Positions 52,201-59,438 of a DNA stretch of 64,000 nt are shown in pieces. The stretch covers positions 1,178,001 to 1,242,000 of the forward strand of contig NZ_JAIEZP010000001.1 in assembly GCF_019679475.1 (NCBI RefSeq), read 5' to 3'. Position numbers and translations under genes: made by a program. Origin of the DNA: Hyphomonas sediminis. Its GTDB lineage: Bacteria > Pseudomonadota > Alphaproteobacteria > Caulobacterales > Hyphomonadaceae. The notes under the pieces were generated by a model. That model made no database searches, was not told the origin of the DNA, and saw nothing but the letters and a program-made list of their open reading frames with translations. How positions within the stretch are numbered: the first letter of the stretch is position 1; each line of letters begins with the position of its first letter.

Positions 52201-52500
52201 GATGTCGTCGCGGCCCTTGATGTTGACCACGCCGACGCCTTCGCTGGCGATGGAGGTGATGCGGTCGAGGCCGTTGATACTGGAAACCGCCTCTTCGATC
52301 CGGGTGACGATCTGTTCTTCGACATCGCGCGGGGAGGCGCCGTTCCAGGCAACTGAAACGGAGGCGCCCGACACCTTCACGACAGGGAACATTTCCCGTT
52401 CCATGGAGCTGTATCCGAAGACACCGCCCGCAAAGAGAAGGATCATCAGGAGGTTTGCAGCAACCGCGTTACGGGCAAACCAGGCGACAAGGCCGTTCAT
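49279..52500 (-). CDS. RND efflux transporter permease (AcrB-like)
   Basis: 1073 residues, the normal size. Twelve membrane segments in two repeats with large periplasmic loops. Conserved marks are NLLMILLFAGGVFGYSSMER at the start, the proton-relay acidic pair in TM4 (VLLVIGVIVDDAIVVGENI) and TM10 (AGVVINDNLVLIDYVN). Pumps hydrophobic compounds or metals from the periplasm through the partner outer-membrane channel. The DD motif favours the HAE-like drug branch over copper pumps; substrate unproven. ATG overlaps the end of the adaptor gene by four bases. Confidence 0.95.
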   Translation of the reverse strand: MNGLVAWFARNAVAANLLMILLFAGGVFGYSSMEREMFPVVKVSGASVSVAWNGASPRDVEEQIVTRIEEAVSSINGLDRITSIASEGVGVVNIKGRDDIDMDVFLDEIKIRVDQINNLPQAAYRPQVTRWEQRNWFFGMVVHGDVDQKTLRRIGKKIRDDVARLPGGELAVLQGSPDEQVSIEVAEESLRRYGLTLAEVANAVRQNSINSSGGRIESPVGDVGIMSRNLADTAEEFGSIIIRQTTDEGTVRVSDVADVIDGLSTDKFSATFNGRNTVFVMVPEPDQMDIPRYAAGFRDFIERANDPSNGILPEGMKIDILWDDSETFNARMDLITTSALQGTLLVMLVLILFLRPMVAFWVTAGIITAFAGAVMLMPFFGVSWNILSTFAVLLVIGVIVDDAIVVGENIHREVESGRRDGIDASIIGTQLVLKPVIFGVLTTIIAFLPWAFITGPTRMFTQQISFVVVAALAISIVESMFILPNHLSHMKKQEFGGRTGRFMSMQRKIADSMLWFANHYYKPVLEVAIRMRYATVTFFFCLFAIAVSIQGTGVVPFKFMPEIEADLIRVNIEMPDGTPYERLLQVRDQLRNGIDTAKAEFNTEYPGVEKGLIRDASVIASGRQIQAFVGLVPPEHRPETIRSKDIAERMREKTGEIQDAENIDFAFTFNEADTGVQFALSHQDLERLRAAADYLKAHLATYSEAYDISDNLSSSAEEIRITLKPGAESLGITLSDVTSQVGQAYYGFEAQRLPRDGQDVRVMVRFPESAREDLDSLETLRVRTADGREIPITQVADFEFAPGINRIVRRNRMRSVTVSAEIFGDGGRGQIMGAMEKDFWPEFRKEFPDVIRGEAGGYEEQQRFFAEVGRLLMIAVGAMYMLLAIAFRSYSQPLLLMMALPFAYCGAVFGLAISGVPMAMFAFFGIAAAAGVVINDNLVLIDYVNRRRDEGAGAVQALVDAGVSRFRPIILTSVTTFVGILPLMAEKSVQAQFLKPMIVSLGYAVAFALFVSLLMVPALYAVGVEIGRIVRWTWGGKPYRHIGEGYTGQVTLDEEALMGTSQGGGHGSPQPAE

Positions 52501-53768
52501 TGCGCGCCCCCTTCAGTGCCGTCCTTCGTGCTCGCATCGGCGACGGCTTCGGTATCAGCAGGTTTCTTCTTGGCTTCGCCATGCGTCTTCACGGTGCCGT
52601 CGGGCATCCGCTCGAGAACCGTGATGGACATGCCGTCAAAGGCAGCCTGGATCGGGCTGACGATCGCCAGCTCGCCGGGTTCTGCGCCGCCGCGGAAGTA
52701 GGCGCCGTCCTGATTGGTGTAGACCACTTCGACCGGGCGGATCGACAGCTTCCCTTCCTTGGTGTCGCCAAGATAGAGGCTGTTCTGCCCGCGGAGGGCT
52801 GCGCGCGGGGCGATCAGCACGTCCTTCACCACTTCGCCTTCGATGCTGGCGGTGACGAACAGGCCGGGCGCCATCGGCGCGCCGTCGTCAGCGCCTGCGC
52901 CGTAGGGGTCCTTCAGCTCGGCGAAGACGTTGATCTGGCGGGTCTGGGAATTGATTGCGGCGCCCGTGCGGACGACTTCGCCTGTCCAGGTGCGCGGCTT
53001 GCCGCCAACCACAGCCGAGAAAACGACCTTGGGGCCGGGCGCTTTGTCCGAGGCGGCAAAGGCGATCGGCAGGCCGAGCAGGCCGAGGTCTGCATCTTTC
53101 AGGGGCAGGGCAACTTCGACCACATCTGTGGCGAAGATGTTGCCGAGCGACTGGCCGGGGGAGACGAACTGGCCAATATCCACCGACCGTTCGCGCACGC
53201 GGCCATCGAAGGGAGCGACCACGGCTGTACGGGCGAGGCTGAGCTCTGCTTCGGCGAGCTGGGCCTTGGCAGCTTCGAGCGCGGCGCGGGCTTCGGCGAG
53301 TTGTGGCTCGCGGCGGGCAAGCGGGGACACGTCCGTCAGGCCGAGATTGTCGAGATCCTGCTGGGCAAGCTCTGCCTCGGCCACTTCGCGGGCAAGCCCC
53401 TGTTCGGCGCTGGCGACGACCGATTTGGCGCGCACGACCGTCAGCTCATAGTCGGCCGGCTCGACCCGGACGAGCACCTGGCCGCGCTTGATGAAGCCGC
53501 CATCGATAAAGTCGGGCGAAACATAAGTGACACGGCCGGCAATCTGAGGGGCGACCACGATCTCACGCTTGGGGCGGACTTCGCCTTGTGCGTCGACAGT
53601 GACTGTCAGGTCGCCGGTGCGAACCTGCTCGGCAAACACGTTGAGACCGGGGCGCGGCTCGTCACTCTTTTCCGGTACCGGTTTCATCGCGATAACTGTG
53701 CCAACGCCAAAGCCGCCGACGACGACGAGAATGGCAATTGGTGCGATGATGGCGATAAGGCGTCCCAT
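52497..53768 (-). CDS. RND periplasmic adaptor (membrane fusion protein)
   Basis: 423 residues. One N-terminal membrane anchor (IAIIAPIAILVVVGGFGVGT), barrel-sandwich half (VTVDAQGEVRPKREIVVAPQ), a coiled-coil hairpin at roughly 105-185 (AEAELAQQDLDNL; LAEARAALEAAKAQLAEAEL), then the lipoyl return and beta-barrel and MP domains. Acidic/Lys low-complexity tail. Bridges pump and channel. Six bases after the outer-membrane-factor stop and overlapping the RND gene by four. Confidence 0.94.
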   Translation of the reverse strand: MGRLIAIIAPIAILVVVGGFGVGTVIAMKPVPEKSDEPRPGLNVFAEQVRTGDLTVTVDAQGEVRPKREIVVAPQIAGRVTYVSPDFIDGGFIKRGQVLVRVEPADYELTVVRAKSVVASAEQGLAREVAEAELAQQDLDNLGLTDVSPLARREPQLAEARAALEAAKAQLAEAELSLARTAVVAPFDGRVRERSVDIGQFVSPGQSLGNIFATDVVEVALPLKDADLGLLGLPIAFAASDKAPGPKVVFSAVVGGKPRTWTGEVVRTGAAINSQTRQINVFAELKDPYGAGADDGAPMAPGLFVTASIEGEVVKDVLIAPRAALRGQNSLYLGDTKEGKLSIRPVEVVYTNQDGAYFRGGAEPGELAIVSPIQAAFDGMSITVLERMPDGTVKTHGEAKKKPADTEAVADASTKDGTEGGAQ

Positions 53769-53773
53769 GGCGT

Positions 53774-55243
53774 CTATCTCCTGCCGCTTTCGGCGGCGTC
53801 AGTGTCAAACAGGTCATCCTCAGTTGCGAGTTCCGGGCCTGGAACACCGCCGCCGAGCGCGAGGTGGTAGTTGATGCGATTACGCGCGCGGTCCGCACGG
53901 GCGGTCAGCAGCTGGCTTTCTGCGGTCAGACGGCGCGTCTGCGCATCAATCAGGTTGAAGATGTTGACCGTGCCGCTGGAGTAGTACCGCTCGGCGATCT
54001 CTTCTGCGGCGCGGGCTTCTTCAAGCGCGCGGGTCTGCGCTTCTTCCTGCCGGGCAAGCAGGACATCCGCTGTCAGAGCGTTTTCAACTTCGCTCCAAGC
54101 GTCAAGCGCGGCACCGGCATAGTTTGCCACAGCTGCCTCTGCTCGCGCAATGGCGGCCACGCGCTGCGCGTCGAGGCGCCCGGCGGTGAAGACCGGTTGC
54201 ACAAGATTGCCAATGAGACGGGCCGCGATCAGCGCCGGGTCGAGCGCATCGGACAGGTCTGCAGAATTGGTGCTGGCTGACGCCGACAGGCTGAGGCTTG
54301 GCAGCAGGGCAATGCGGGCCTGTTCCGCCTGCAGGCCGGCCGACACCACGCGGGCTTCGTAAATGGCGATGTCAGGCCTGCGGGACAGCAGCATCGCCGG
54401 ATTTCCGACAACCTGCATTTCCGGCAGCTCGGGGATCTGAGCCGGGGCGGTGAGTTCGGCAGACGGATAGCGGCCAAGCAGGACTTCAAGGCGGCGCGCT
54501 GCCTGTACCGAAAGCTGCCGGCGGGCGGCGATGGCCGCTTCTGCCTGAGCGAGCGTGCTGCGCGCGGTGCGCAGTTCCAGCGGGCCGTAGATGCCCGCGC
54601 GCACGCGCGGCTCTGTCAGATCCACCACGCGCTGGCGGGCTTCATAGGTGAGGACGGCAATCCGCTCCTGCGCCAGCGCCTCATTGAGGCTGATCCAGGC
54701 GGAGGCCGTTTGCGCCGCAATCGAGAGTTCAGTAGCGGCAAGGTCTGCCGAAGAGAGCGCATAGTCCGCGTCGGCCTGCGCGATGCTGTTCGAGATGCGG
54801 CCCCAGAGGTCCATTTCCCAGCTGGCATCGAGGCCAAGGCCGTAAATCTCGCTGTTCACGCGGTCGTCGCCGCCGCCCGGCAGGACAACGCCGGTGGAGG
54901 AGCCACCGAACGTGGCCGATGCAGAGAGGGAAGGCCAGCGGGCGCTGCGCGCCACACGCGACAAGGCGGTGGAGGCACGCAGGCTGGCGGCGCGGGATTC
55001 CACCGTCGGATTGGCGCTGAGCGCTTCTTCGACGAGCGTGCTCATGACAGGGTCGTTGAACTGGTCGAGCCAGTTGCCTTGTGGCGCCACGCCGGCAACG
55101 CCGCGCGCCGCCCATTCAGAGGGCGCATTGGGGGTGGTCGCAAACAGGGCGTCCCTGTCTGTCGTGAACCGTTCAACGGCGTCGGGGGAGGTGGCGCAGG
55201 CAGCCAGCATGGCAGTGCCCACCAAAAGGAAAGAATTTTTCAT
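53774..55243 (-). CDS. Outer-membrane efflux lipoprotein (NodT/OprM family)
   Basis: 489 residues, two TolC-like halves: first SLRASTALSRVARSARWPSLS with LDASWEMDLWGRISNSIAQA, second NPAMLLSRRPDIAIYEARV, LPSLSLSASAS and LNLVQPVFTAGRL-like segment. Lipoprotein signal LAAC (Cys16). Forms the trimeric outer-membrane channel of the efflux system. First gene of the three-gene operon on the minus strand; its upstream region carries a GATAAATTATC palindrome. Confidence 0.94.
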   Translation of the reverse strand: MKNSFLLVGTAMLAACATSPDAVERFTTDRDALFATTPNAPSEWAARGVAGVAPQGNWLDQFNDPVMSTLVEEALSANPTVESRAASLRASTALSRVARSARWPSLSASATFGGSSTGVVLPGGGDDRVNSEIYGLGLDASWEMDLWGRISNSIAQADADYALSSADLAATELSIAAQTASAWISLNEALAQERIAVLTYEARQRVVDLTEPRVRAGIYGPLELRTARSTLAQAEAAIAARRQLSVQAARRLEVLLGRYPSAELTAPAQIPELPEMQVVGNPAMLLSRRPDIAIYEARVVSAGLQAEQARIALLPSLSLSASASTNSADLSDALDPALIAARLIGNLVQPVFTAGRLDAQRVAAIARAEAAVANYAGAALDAWSEVENALTADVLLARQEEAQTRALEEARAAEEIAERYYSSGTVNIFNLIDAQTRRLTAESQLLTARADRARNRINYHLALGGGVPGPELATEDDLFDTDAAESGRR

Positions 55244-55307
55244 GCGTTATCCGGCGCTCCGGGCTGCCTTGAGGGTTCCGATACGCCTGTCCATGCCGAG
55301 CGTCAAT

Positions 55308-55318
55308 GATAAATTATC
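55308..55318. promoter_or_regulatory. Palindrome upstream of efflux operon
   Basis: GATAAATTATC, an 11-base symmetric sequence, 65 bases before the outer-membrane-factor start. The overlapping AAATTATCGAAA (55311-55322) also occurs at 26049-26060. Candidate operator or promoter element; no local repressor gene is present. Confidence 0.4.
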
Positions 55319-55459
55319 GAAATTCAATAACTATCCATCGGTGCTCGGTAACCCTTTTTTCCAGGCCTTCTGGTTCCGCAGTTTTGTCATGGCGTCGTAT
55401 ACGCAATAACCGCTACAGAAGGGCCCGGGAAAAACGTTCCGATACAGGCGGTTGTCACT

Positions 55460-56848
55460 ATGAGCCAGACTTCCGAAACAGAGGGTTTACAAGCCCGTCG
55501 CCGTTCGATGACACGGCGCGCGAAAGATTTTTCTGTTCTTGTCGGAACAGCGGGCATGGTCTTGCTGGTTCTGGTGCTGACCGGATCTCTGGGTTGGATC
55601 GAGGCGCTATCCGGAATCTTTGTGATCGGCTCTGTCGCGTCGGCTTATTATGTCGGCTCGGCGAGCCTGAAGACAGGGGGCGGGGACGTTGTTTCGGTTG
55701 CCGCTTCAACGCCCGACAGCGTGCTGACGACTGACCTCCTGGCGGCGCTGCCGCTGCCGGCATTTGAAGTGAGCCGCGATCAGCAGCGCATTGTGGCGTA
55801 TAATGAGCCTGCGGCGAGCTTCCTGCGCCTTGGGCCGCGCCGGTCTGCGCCGCCGCGCGCGAGCGTGATAATCCGCACCCCGGCCTTGCTGGCTGCGATC
55901 GAAACCTGCCTTGCGGCGCCGGAGGGCGTTTCCAGCTCGCTGGAGCTGGAGATCGGGCCGGACGAGCATTGGCGGGCGCATATTCATTCGGTCCGTGCGA
56001 GCGACAGCCTGCTGGTGCTGCTGGAAGACCTGACGCCGGTAAAGCGCGCGGCCCGCGCCCGTGCCGATTTTCTCGCCAACGCCAGCCATGAGCTGCGTAC
56101 GCCGCTGACGGCGATTTCCGGCTTCATCGAGACGATGCGGGGGCCTGCCCGCGAGGACAAGGACTCCTGGGACCGGTTCCTGGCGATCATGGCAGGCGAG
56201 ACAGAGCGGATGAGCCGCCTGATTGCAGACCTGCTGTCACTTTCGAGGATCGAGAGCACCGAACATATGCTGCCGACGGCGCGGGAGCATTTTGCGGACA
56301 TCGTGATGAACTCAGTCGACGCGCTCCTTCCACTGGCGAGCGACCGGGGCGTGGAGCTTGTGGTGGAAGGGGCAGAAGACCTTCCCGATGTGACCGCCAA
56401 TTGGGACGAGCTGGTTCAGGTGGCGGAAAATCTCATTTCCAACGCCATCAAATATTCCGGTACAGGCAGCCGGGTAGTGGTCCATTGCGGCGTGGCCGCC
56501 GACGGGTTTGAAGCGCGCAGCCTGGCCGCGCAGCTGTGGGAGGGGAGCGAGCGGATGACGCTGCTGCAGACGCCCAACCGTGTGGCCGTCAATGAGCTGA
56601 ACGTCTGGATGCGGGTGGAAGACCAGGGGCCGGGGATCGAGCGGGAACACCTGCCGCGCCTGGGCGAGCGGTTTTACAGGGCCGACCAGAGCCGGGGCGG
56701 CAAGATTACCGGCACGGGCCTCGGGCTCGCCATCGTCAAGCATATCATGACCCACCATCGCGGCGGGCTGGCGGTGGAGACGCGGATTGGCGAGGGGACC
56801 GCCTTTGGCGTGTGGCTTCCGGCAGCCAAGGATGCGCCGCCCGATTGA
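55460..56848 (+). CDS. PhoR-like sensor histidine kinase
   Basis: 462 residues. Two close membrane segments (about 25-45 and 50-65) with almost no periplasmic loop, a PAS-like region (VSRDQQRIVAYNEPAASFL), the phosphoacceptor His210 in ANASHELRTPLTAISGF, N-box NLISNAIKYSG and G-boxes DQGPGIEREHL and GTGLGLAIVKHI. Sequence style is close to PhoR, the phosphate-sensing kinase, but no phoB, pst or phoU genes are alongside, so the partner is unknown. Start at 55460 has no rival. Followed by a tandem repeat and a terminator. Confidence 0.9.
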   Translation: MSQTSETEGLQARRRSMTRRAKDFSVLVGTAGMVLLVLVLTGSLGWIEALSGIFVIGSVASAYYVGSASLKTGGGDVVSVAASTPDSVLTTDLLAALPLPAFEVSRDQQRIVAYNEPAASFLRLGPRRSAPPRASVIIRTPALLAAIETCLAAPEGVSSSLELEIGPDEHWRAHIHSVRASDSLLVLLEDLTPVKRAARARADFLANASHELRTPLTAISGFIETMRGPAREDKDSWDRFLAIMAGETERMSRLIADLLSLSRIESTEHMLPTAREHFADIVMNSVDALLPLASDRGVELVVEGAEDLPDVTANWDELVQVAENLISNAIKYSGTGSRVVVHCGVAADGFEARSLAAQLWEGSERMTLLQTPNRVAVNELNVWMRVEDQGPGIEREHLPRLGERFYRADQSRGGKITGTGLGLAIVKHIMTHHRGGLAVETRIGEGTAFGVWLPAAKDAPPD

Positions 56849-56860
56849 GGCCTTCCGGCC

Positions 56861-56896
56861 CCAGAGTTCAGGCCAGAGTTCAGGCCAGAGTTCAGG
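56861..56896 (+). repeat. Three exact tandem copies of a 12-base unit
   Basis: CCAGAGTTCAGG three times in a row (56861-56872, 56873-56884, 56885-56896), in the gap after the PhoR-like gene and 20 bases before its terminator. Confidence 0.95.
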
Positions 56897-56916
56897 AACG
56901 ATAACCCAGGAAAGGT

Positions 56917-56949
56917 AAAGCCCCCGGGGCGGGGGGCGCCGGGGGCTTT
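56917..56949. terminator. Terminator after PhoR-like kinase and gcrA
   Basis: Arms AAAGCCCCCGG (56917-56927) and CCGGGGGCTTT (56939-56949). A pyrimidine-rich TTTCTTCTAT tail follows on the plus strand, and TTTACCTTTCC on the minus strand, so it can serve both converging genes. Confidence 0.85.
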
Positions 56950-56979
56950 CTTCTATCTGGCGAGATGGAATGCTGGGCT

Positions 56980-57531
56980 TTAGCCCGCAATGCGCCGGAC
57001 GAAGTCGTATTCGGATTTGCGGCCTTCGCGCTTCCTTGCAGGCTGGAATGCAACGGCTGCGTGCTCAGCGCAATAGGGTCCGCAATCTGCCTTGCGTCCG
57101 CAGAAAGCAAATTTGGGGTCTGCGGGGTCGCCAATCGGCCATTTGCACATGGAATCCCGAAGCGTGAGGATCGAGGCCGGTGTGCCGTCTGCCATCGGCA
57201 GGGGCGGCAGCGGCGCGAGCGATGCGGTGCGCTCCGGCAGGGCCGGGACATCGGTAACGCCCGGAAGTTTGGTAGCTGCGGCAGCCGGGGCCGGCGCTGC
57301 TGCGACGACGGCGGGCGCCTCGGCCACGAAACGGGGCTTCGGACGCGCCAGACGCGGCGGACGTTTCACTGGGCGCGACGGCGTCGCGCGGCCGGACAGG
57401 CCAAGGCGGTGTACCTTGCCGATGACGGCATTGCGGGTAACCCCGCCGAGCTGTTTGGCAATCTGAGAAGCCGAGTGGCCTTCGGCCCACAGCTTCTTGA
57501 GCACTGTTACCCGTTCATCAGTCCATGACAT
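56980..57531 (-). CDS. gcrA: Cell-cycle transcriptional regulator GcrA
   Basis: 183 residues. The conserved start MSWTDERVTVLKKLW with GHSASQIAKQLGG and TRNAVIGKVHRLGLSG is the GcrA DNA-binding domain; the C-terminal part CKWPIGDPADPKFAFCGRK with CGPYCAEHAAVAFQP is the sigma70-contacting region. A Pro/Ala-rich linker joins them. GcrA works with RNA polymerase at promoters carrying CcrM-methylated GANTC sites and helps time cell-cycle genes. The ATG at 57531 is chosen by homology. Divergent from the ABC-2 permease gene. Confidence 0.96.
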   Translation of the reverse strand: MSWTDERVTVLKKLWAEGHSASQIAKQLGGVTRNAVIGKVHRLGLSGRATPSRPVKRPPRLARPKPRFVAEAPAVVAAAPAPAAAATKLPGVTDVPALPERTASLAPLPPLPMADGTPASILTLRDSMCKWPIGDPADPKFAFCGRKADCGPYCAEHAAVAFQPARKREGRKSEYDFVRRIAG

Positions 57532-57608
57532 GGTTTGCAGGTCTCCCGCACAAAGGCCGGGCCGGAACAAGACCCAAACCTACTAGATGTTGTGACGACA
57601 ATTACGCG

Positions 57609-57646
57609 TCGCCCCTCTCGACACCTACATATCGTATCAGGGGCGA
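57609..57646. promoter_or_regulatory. Inverted repeat between gcrA and ABC permease
   Basis: TCGCCCCT (57609-57616) and AGGGGCGA (57639-57646), perfect arms 22 bases apart, about 80 bases from gcrA. Could be a regulator site or the stem of a leader RNA. Confidence 0.4.
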
Positions 57647-57779
57647 AACGAAACACAACATGCGGACGGCGCATTCCACAGAGTTTCTATATCTTGTGGC
57701 GAGCAATCCACAGGCGAGCCGGAATGTAAAAATCGCCGGGCCCCTCGCACTGGGGTCGTGTTTCGCTTATCTGCCTTGC

Positions 57780-58607
57780 ATGGATACGATTCCCGGCAGC
57801 GCGCAATCTCGACTTCGCCAATATGGCGCCTTCAACAGCCTTGGCTTGTGGACACTCTACAAAAGGGAGGTCGGCCGCTTCCTGAAGGTGTGGATGCAGA
57901 CGGTTTTTGCACCGGTGGTGACGACCTTGTTGTTCATGACCGTGTTCAAGCTGGCCTTCGGGGACCGGGGCCGGCTGACGGGCGATTTCGAAGGGCTGAA
58001 CTATAATGATTTCCTCGCCCCCGGCCTGATCATGATGGCGATCCTGCAGAACGCCTTTGCCAATACGAGCTCCAGCCTGCTGCAGGCGAAGTTCAATTCC
58101 ACCCATGTCGACTTCCTGATGCCGCCGCTCTCGCCGCTGGAGCTGACGATTGCCTTCCTGGGCGGGGCGGTAACGCGCGGGCTGGTAGTGGCCGGAATTT
58201 CGGCGATTGCCATTCAGCTTTCGGGGCTGGCGAACCTCTCTGTGGCGCATGTCTGGCCGATCCTGTGGTTTACCCTGACTTCGGCCATTATCCTTGGGGC
58301 GCTGGGCGCTTTTGGTGGCATCTGGGCGGAGAAGTTCGACCATCTGGCGGCGGTGACCAACTTCGTGATCGTGCCGCTGACATTCCTGTCGGGCACCTTC
58401 TACGATGTGAAGGTTATGGTGGAGCCGTTCCAGACGCTCGCCCACCTCAACCCCATCTTCTACATGATCGATGGATACCGCTACGGGCATCTGGGTGTCG
58501 CAAATGGATCCATCCTGATCGGTGTGATTTATACAGGTTTGCTGTCGCTCGGCTCGATGATCTGGGTGTGGGCGCTGTTCCGCAGGGGCTACAAGCTGAA
58601 GACCTGA
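57780..58607 (+). CDS. ABC-2 type transporter permease
   Basis: 275 residues from the ATG at 57780; the frame is open further back, and an ATG at 57660 is possible. Six membrane segments with the ABC-2 signature region SLLQAKFNSTHVDFLMPPLSPLEL and the late LNPIFYMIDGYRYG typical of the YadH/NodJ-like permeases that export lipids or polysaccharides. No ATPase gene is adjacent in this window, so the partner is encoded elsewhere. Divergent from gcrA. Confidence 0.87.
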   Translation: MDTIPGSAQSRLRQYGAFNSLGLWTLYKREVGRFLKVWMQTVFAPVVTTLLFMTVFKLAFGDRGRLTGDFEGLNYNDFLAPGLIMMAILQNAFANTSSSLLQAKFNSTHVDFLMPPLSPLELTIAFLGGAVTRGLVVAGISAIAIQLSGLANLSVAHVWPILWFTLTSAIILGALGAFGGIWAEKFDHLAAVTNFVIVPLTFLSGTFYDVKVMVEPFQTLAHLNPIFYMIDGYRYGHLGVANGSILIGVIYTGLLSLGSMIWVWALFRRGYKLKT

Positions 58608-58724
58608 GGCGGGTATGAATAGTTCGCCCCCTGCGCGAGCTGGGTTGACCTGAAATTCTTACTGGGACCCCATAACCAGATGGAGGGCAAATGAAGCCCC
58701 CAAGGCAACGGTGATGGAGTTCAA

Positions 58725-59339
58725 ATGACCCTGACAAAGATGCTTTCGGGCGGCCTTGCGCTGGCTGCTCTATGCGTAACGGCGGCATGCACGAGCATTC
58801 CGAACGATATGACGGTGGCGCAGTATTGCGCCAATCCGGACAAGGCGAGCGAGAATGTCTGCCGCCTGAAGGTCGAGATCGACGGCCAGTCGACCGCCCT
58901 GGCAGACACCAATATGCGCCTTTCCGATGCGCTGTCGCTGACGGCAACCGCGCAGTCGACGGCCGACCAGGCGAGGGCTGATGCAGCCGCCGCCATGGCG
59001 CGCGCCGAAGAGGCGATGGCCAAGGAAGACCAGATGCTCTGCGAAACCCGCACCATCCAGAAGTCGAACATCGGCACCTGCCGCGAAGGCTACACGCTGA
59101 CCAGCTGCACGCAGACGCGCTTCACCTATCGCGCCGGTGGCCCGTCCATCCTGCGGGAAATCAACGACCAGCAGTGCCGCTTCCAGGACCGTGTGCTTGA
59201 GATGCAGGTGCGTTGCTGTGGCATGGCCAGCGCTGCGCCCCAGCCAGCGGACGAGACCATCGACGAGAAAATGCCCGAGCCTGCTGCGCCGCCGGTTGAG
59301 CCGCCGCCGGAAGCTGAGCCAAATACGCTGCAATACTGA
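58725..59339 (+). CDS. Coiled-coil lipoprotein of unknown function
   Basis: 204 residues. Lipoprotein signal LAALCVTAAC (Cys22). The mature part has an alanine-rich helical stretch (LTATAQSTADQARADAAAAM, about 70-90) likely to be coiled coil, then six closely spaced cysteines (LCETR, GTCREG, SCTQT, QCRFQ, RCC) and a Pro/Glu-rich tail. No family recognised. Follows the ABC permease by 117 bases and ends at a strong terminator. Confidence 0.75.
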   Translation: MTLTKMLSGGLALAALCVTAACTSIPNDMTVAQYCANPDKASENVCRLKVEIDGQSTALADTNMRLSDALSLTATAQSTADQARADAAAAMARAEEAMAKEDQMLCETRTIQKSNIGTCREGYTLTSCTQTRFTYRAGGPSILREINDQQCRFQDRVLEMQVRCCGMASAAPQPADETIDEKMPEPAAPPVEPPPEAEPNTLQY

Positions 59340-59384
59340 TCCCAGCGGCCAGGCGGCGACGCCTGAGCCCCCGGAGAAACAAAA

Positions 59385-59416
59385 CAGGCCGGCAGATGGG
59401 CCCATCTGCCGGCCTG
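59385..59416. terminator. Perfect 32-base palindrome, bidirectional terminator
   Basis: CAGGCCGGCAGATGGG (59385-59400) is followed directly by its exact complement (59401-59416). TTTTG follows on the minus strand. Separates the coiled-coil lipoprotein (plus) from the convergent MFS gene (minus). Confidence 0.85.
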
Positions 59417-59438
59417 ATTGCATTCTGAGGGTGGCAGC

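Noticed and set aside
50407-52356. Open frame of 649 codons on the plus strand opposite the RND permease
   Set aside because: The minus frame is a clear RND transporter; the plus-strand product is rich in Asp, His, Arg without domains.
56861-56896. Tandem repeats read as a CRISPR array
   Set aside because: Units are 12 bases and directly adjacent with no spacers; no cas genes nearby.
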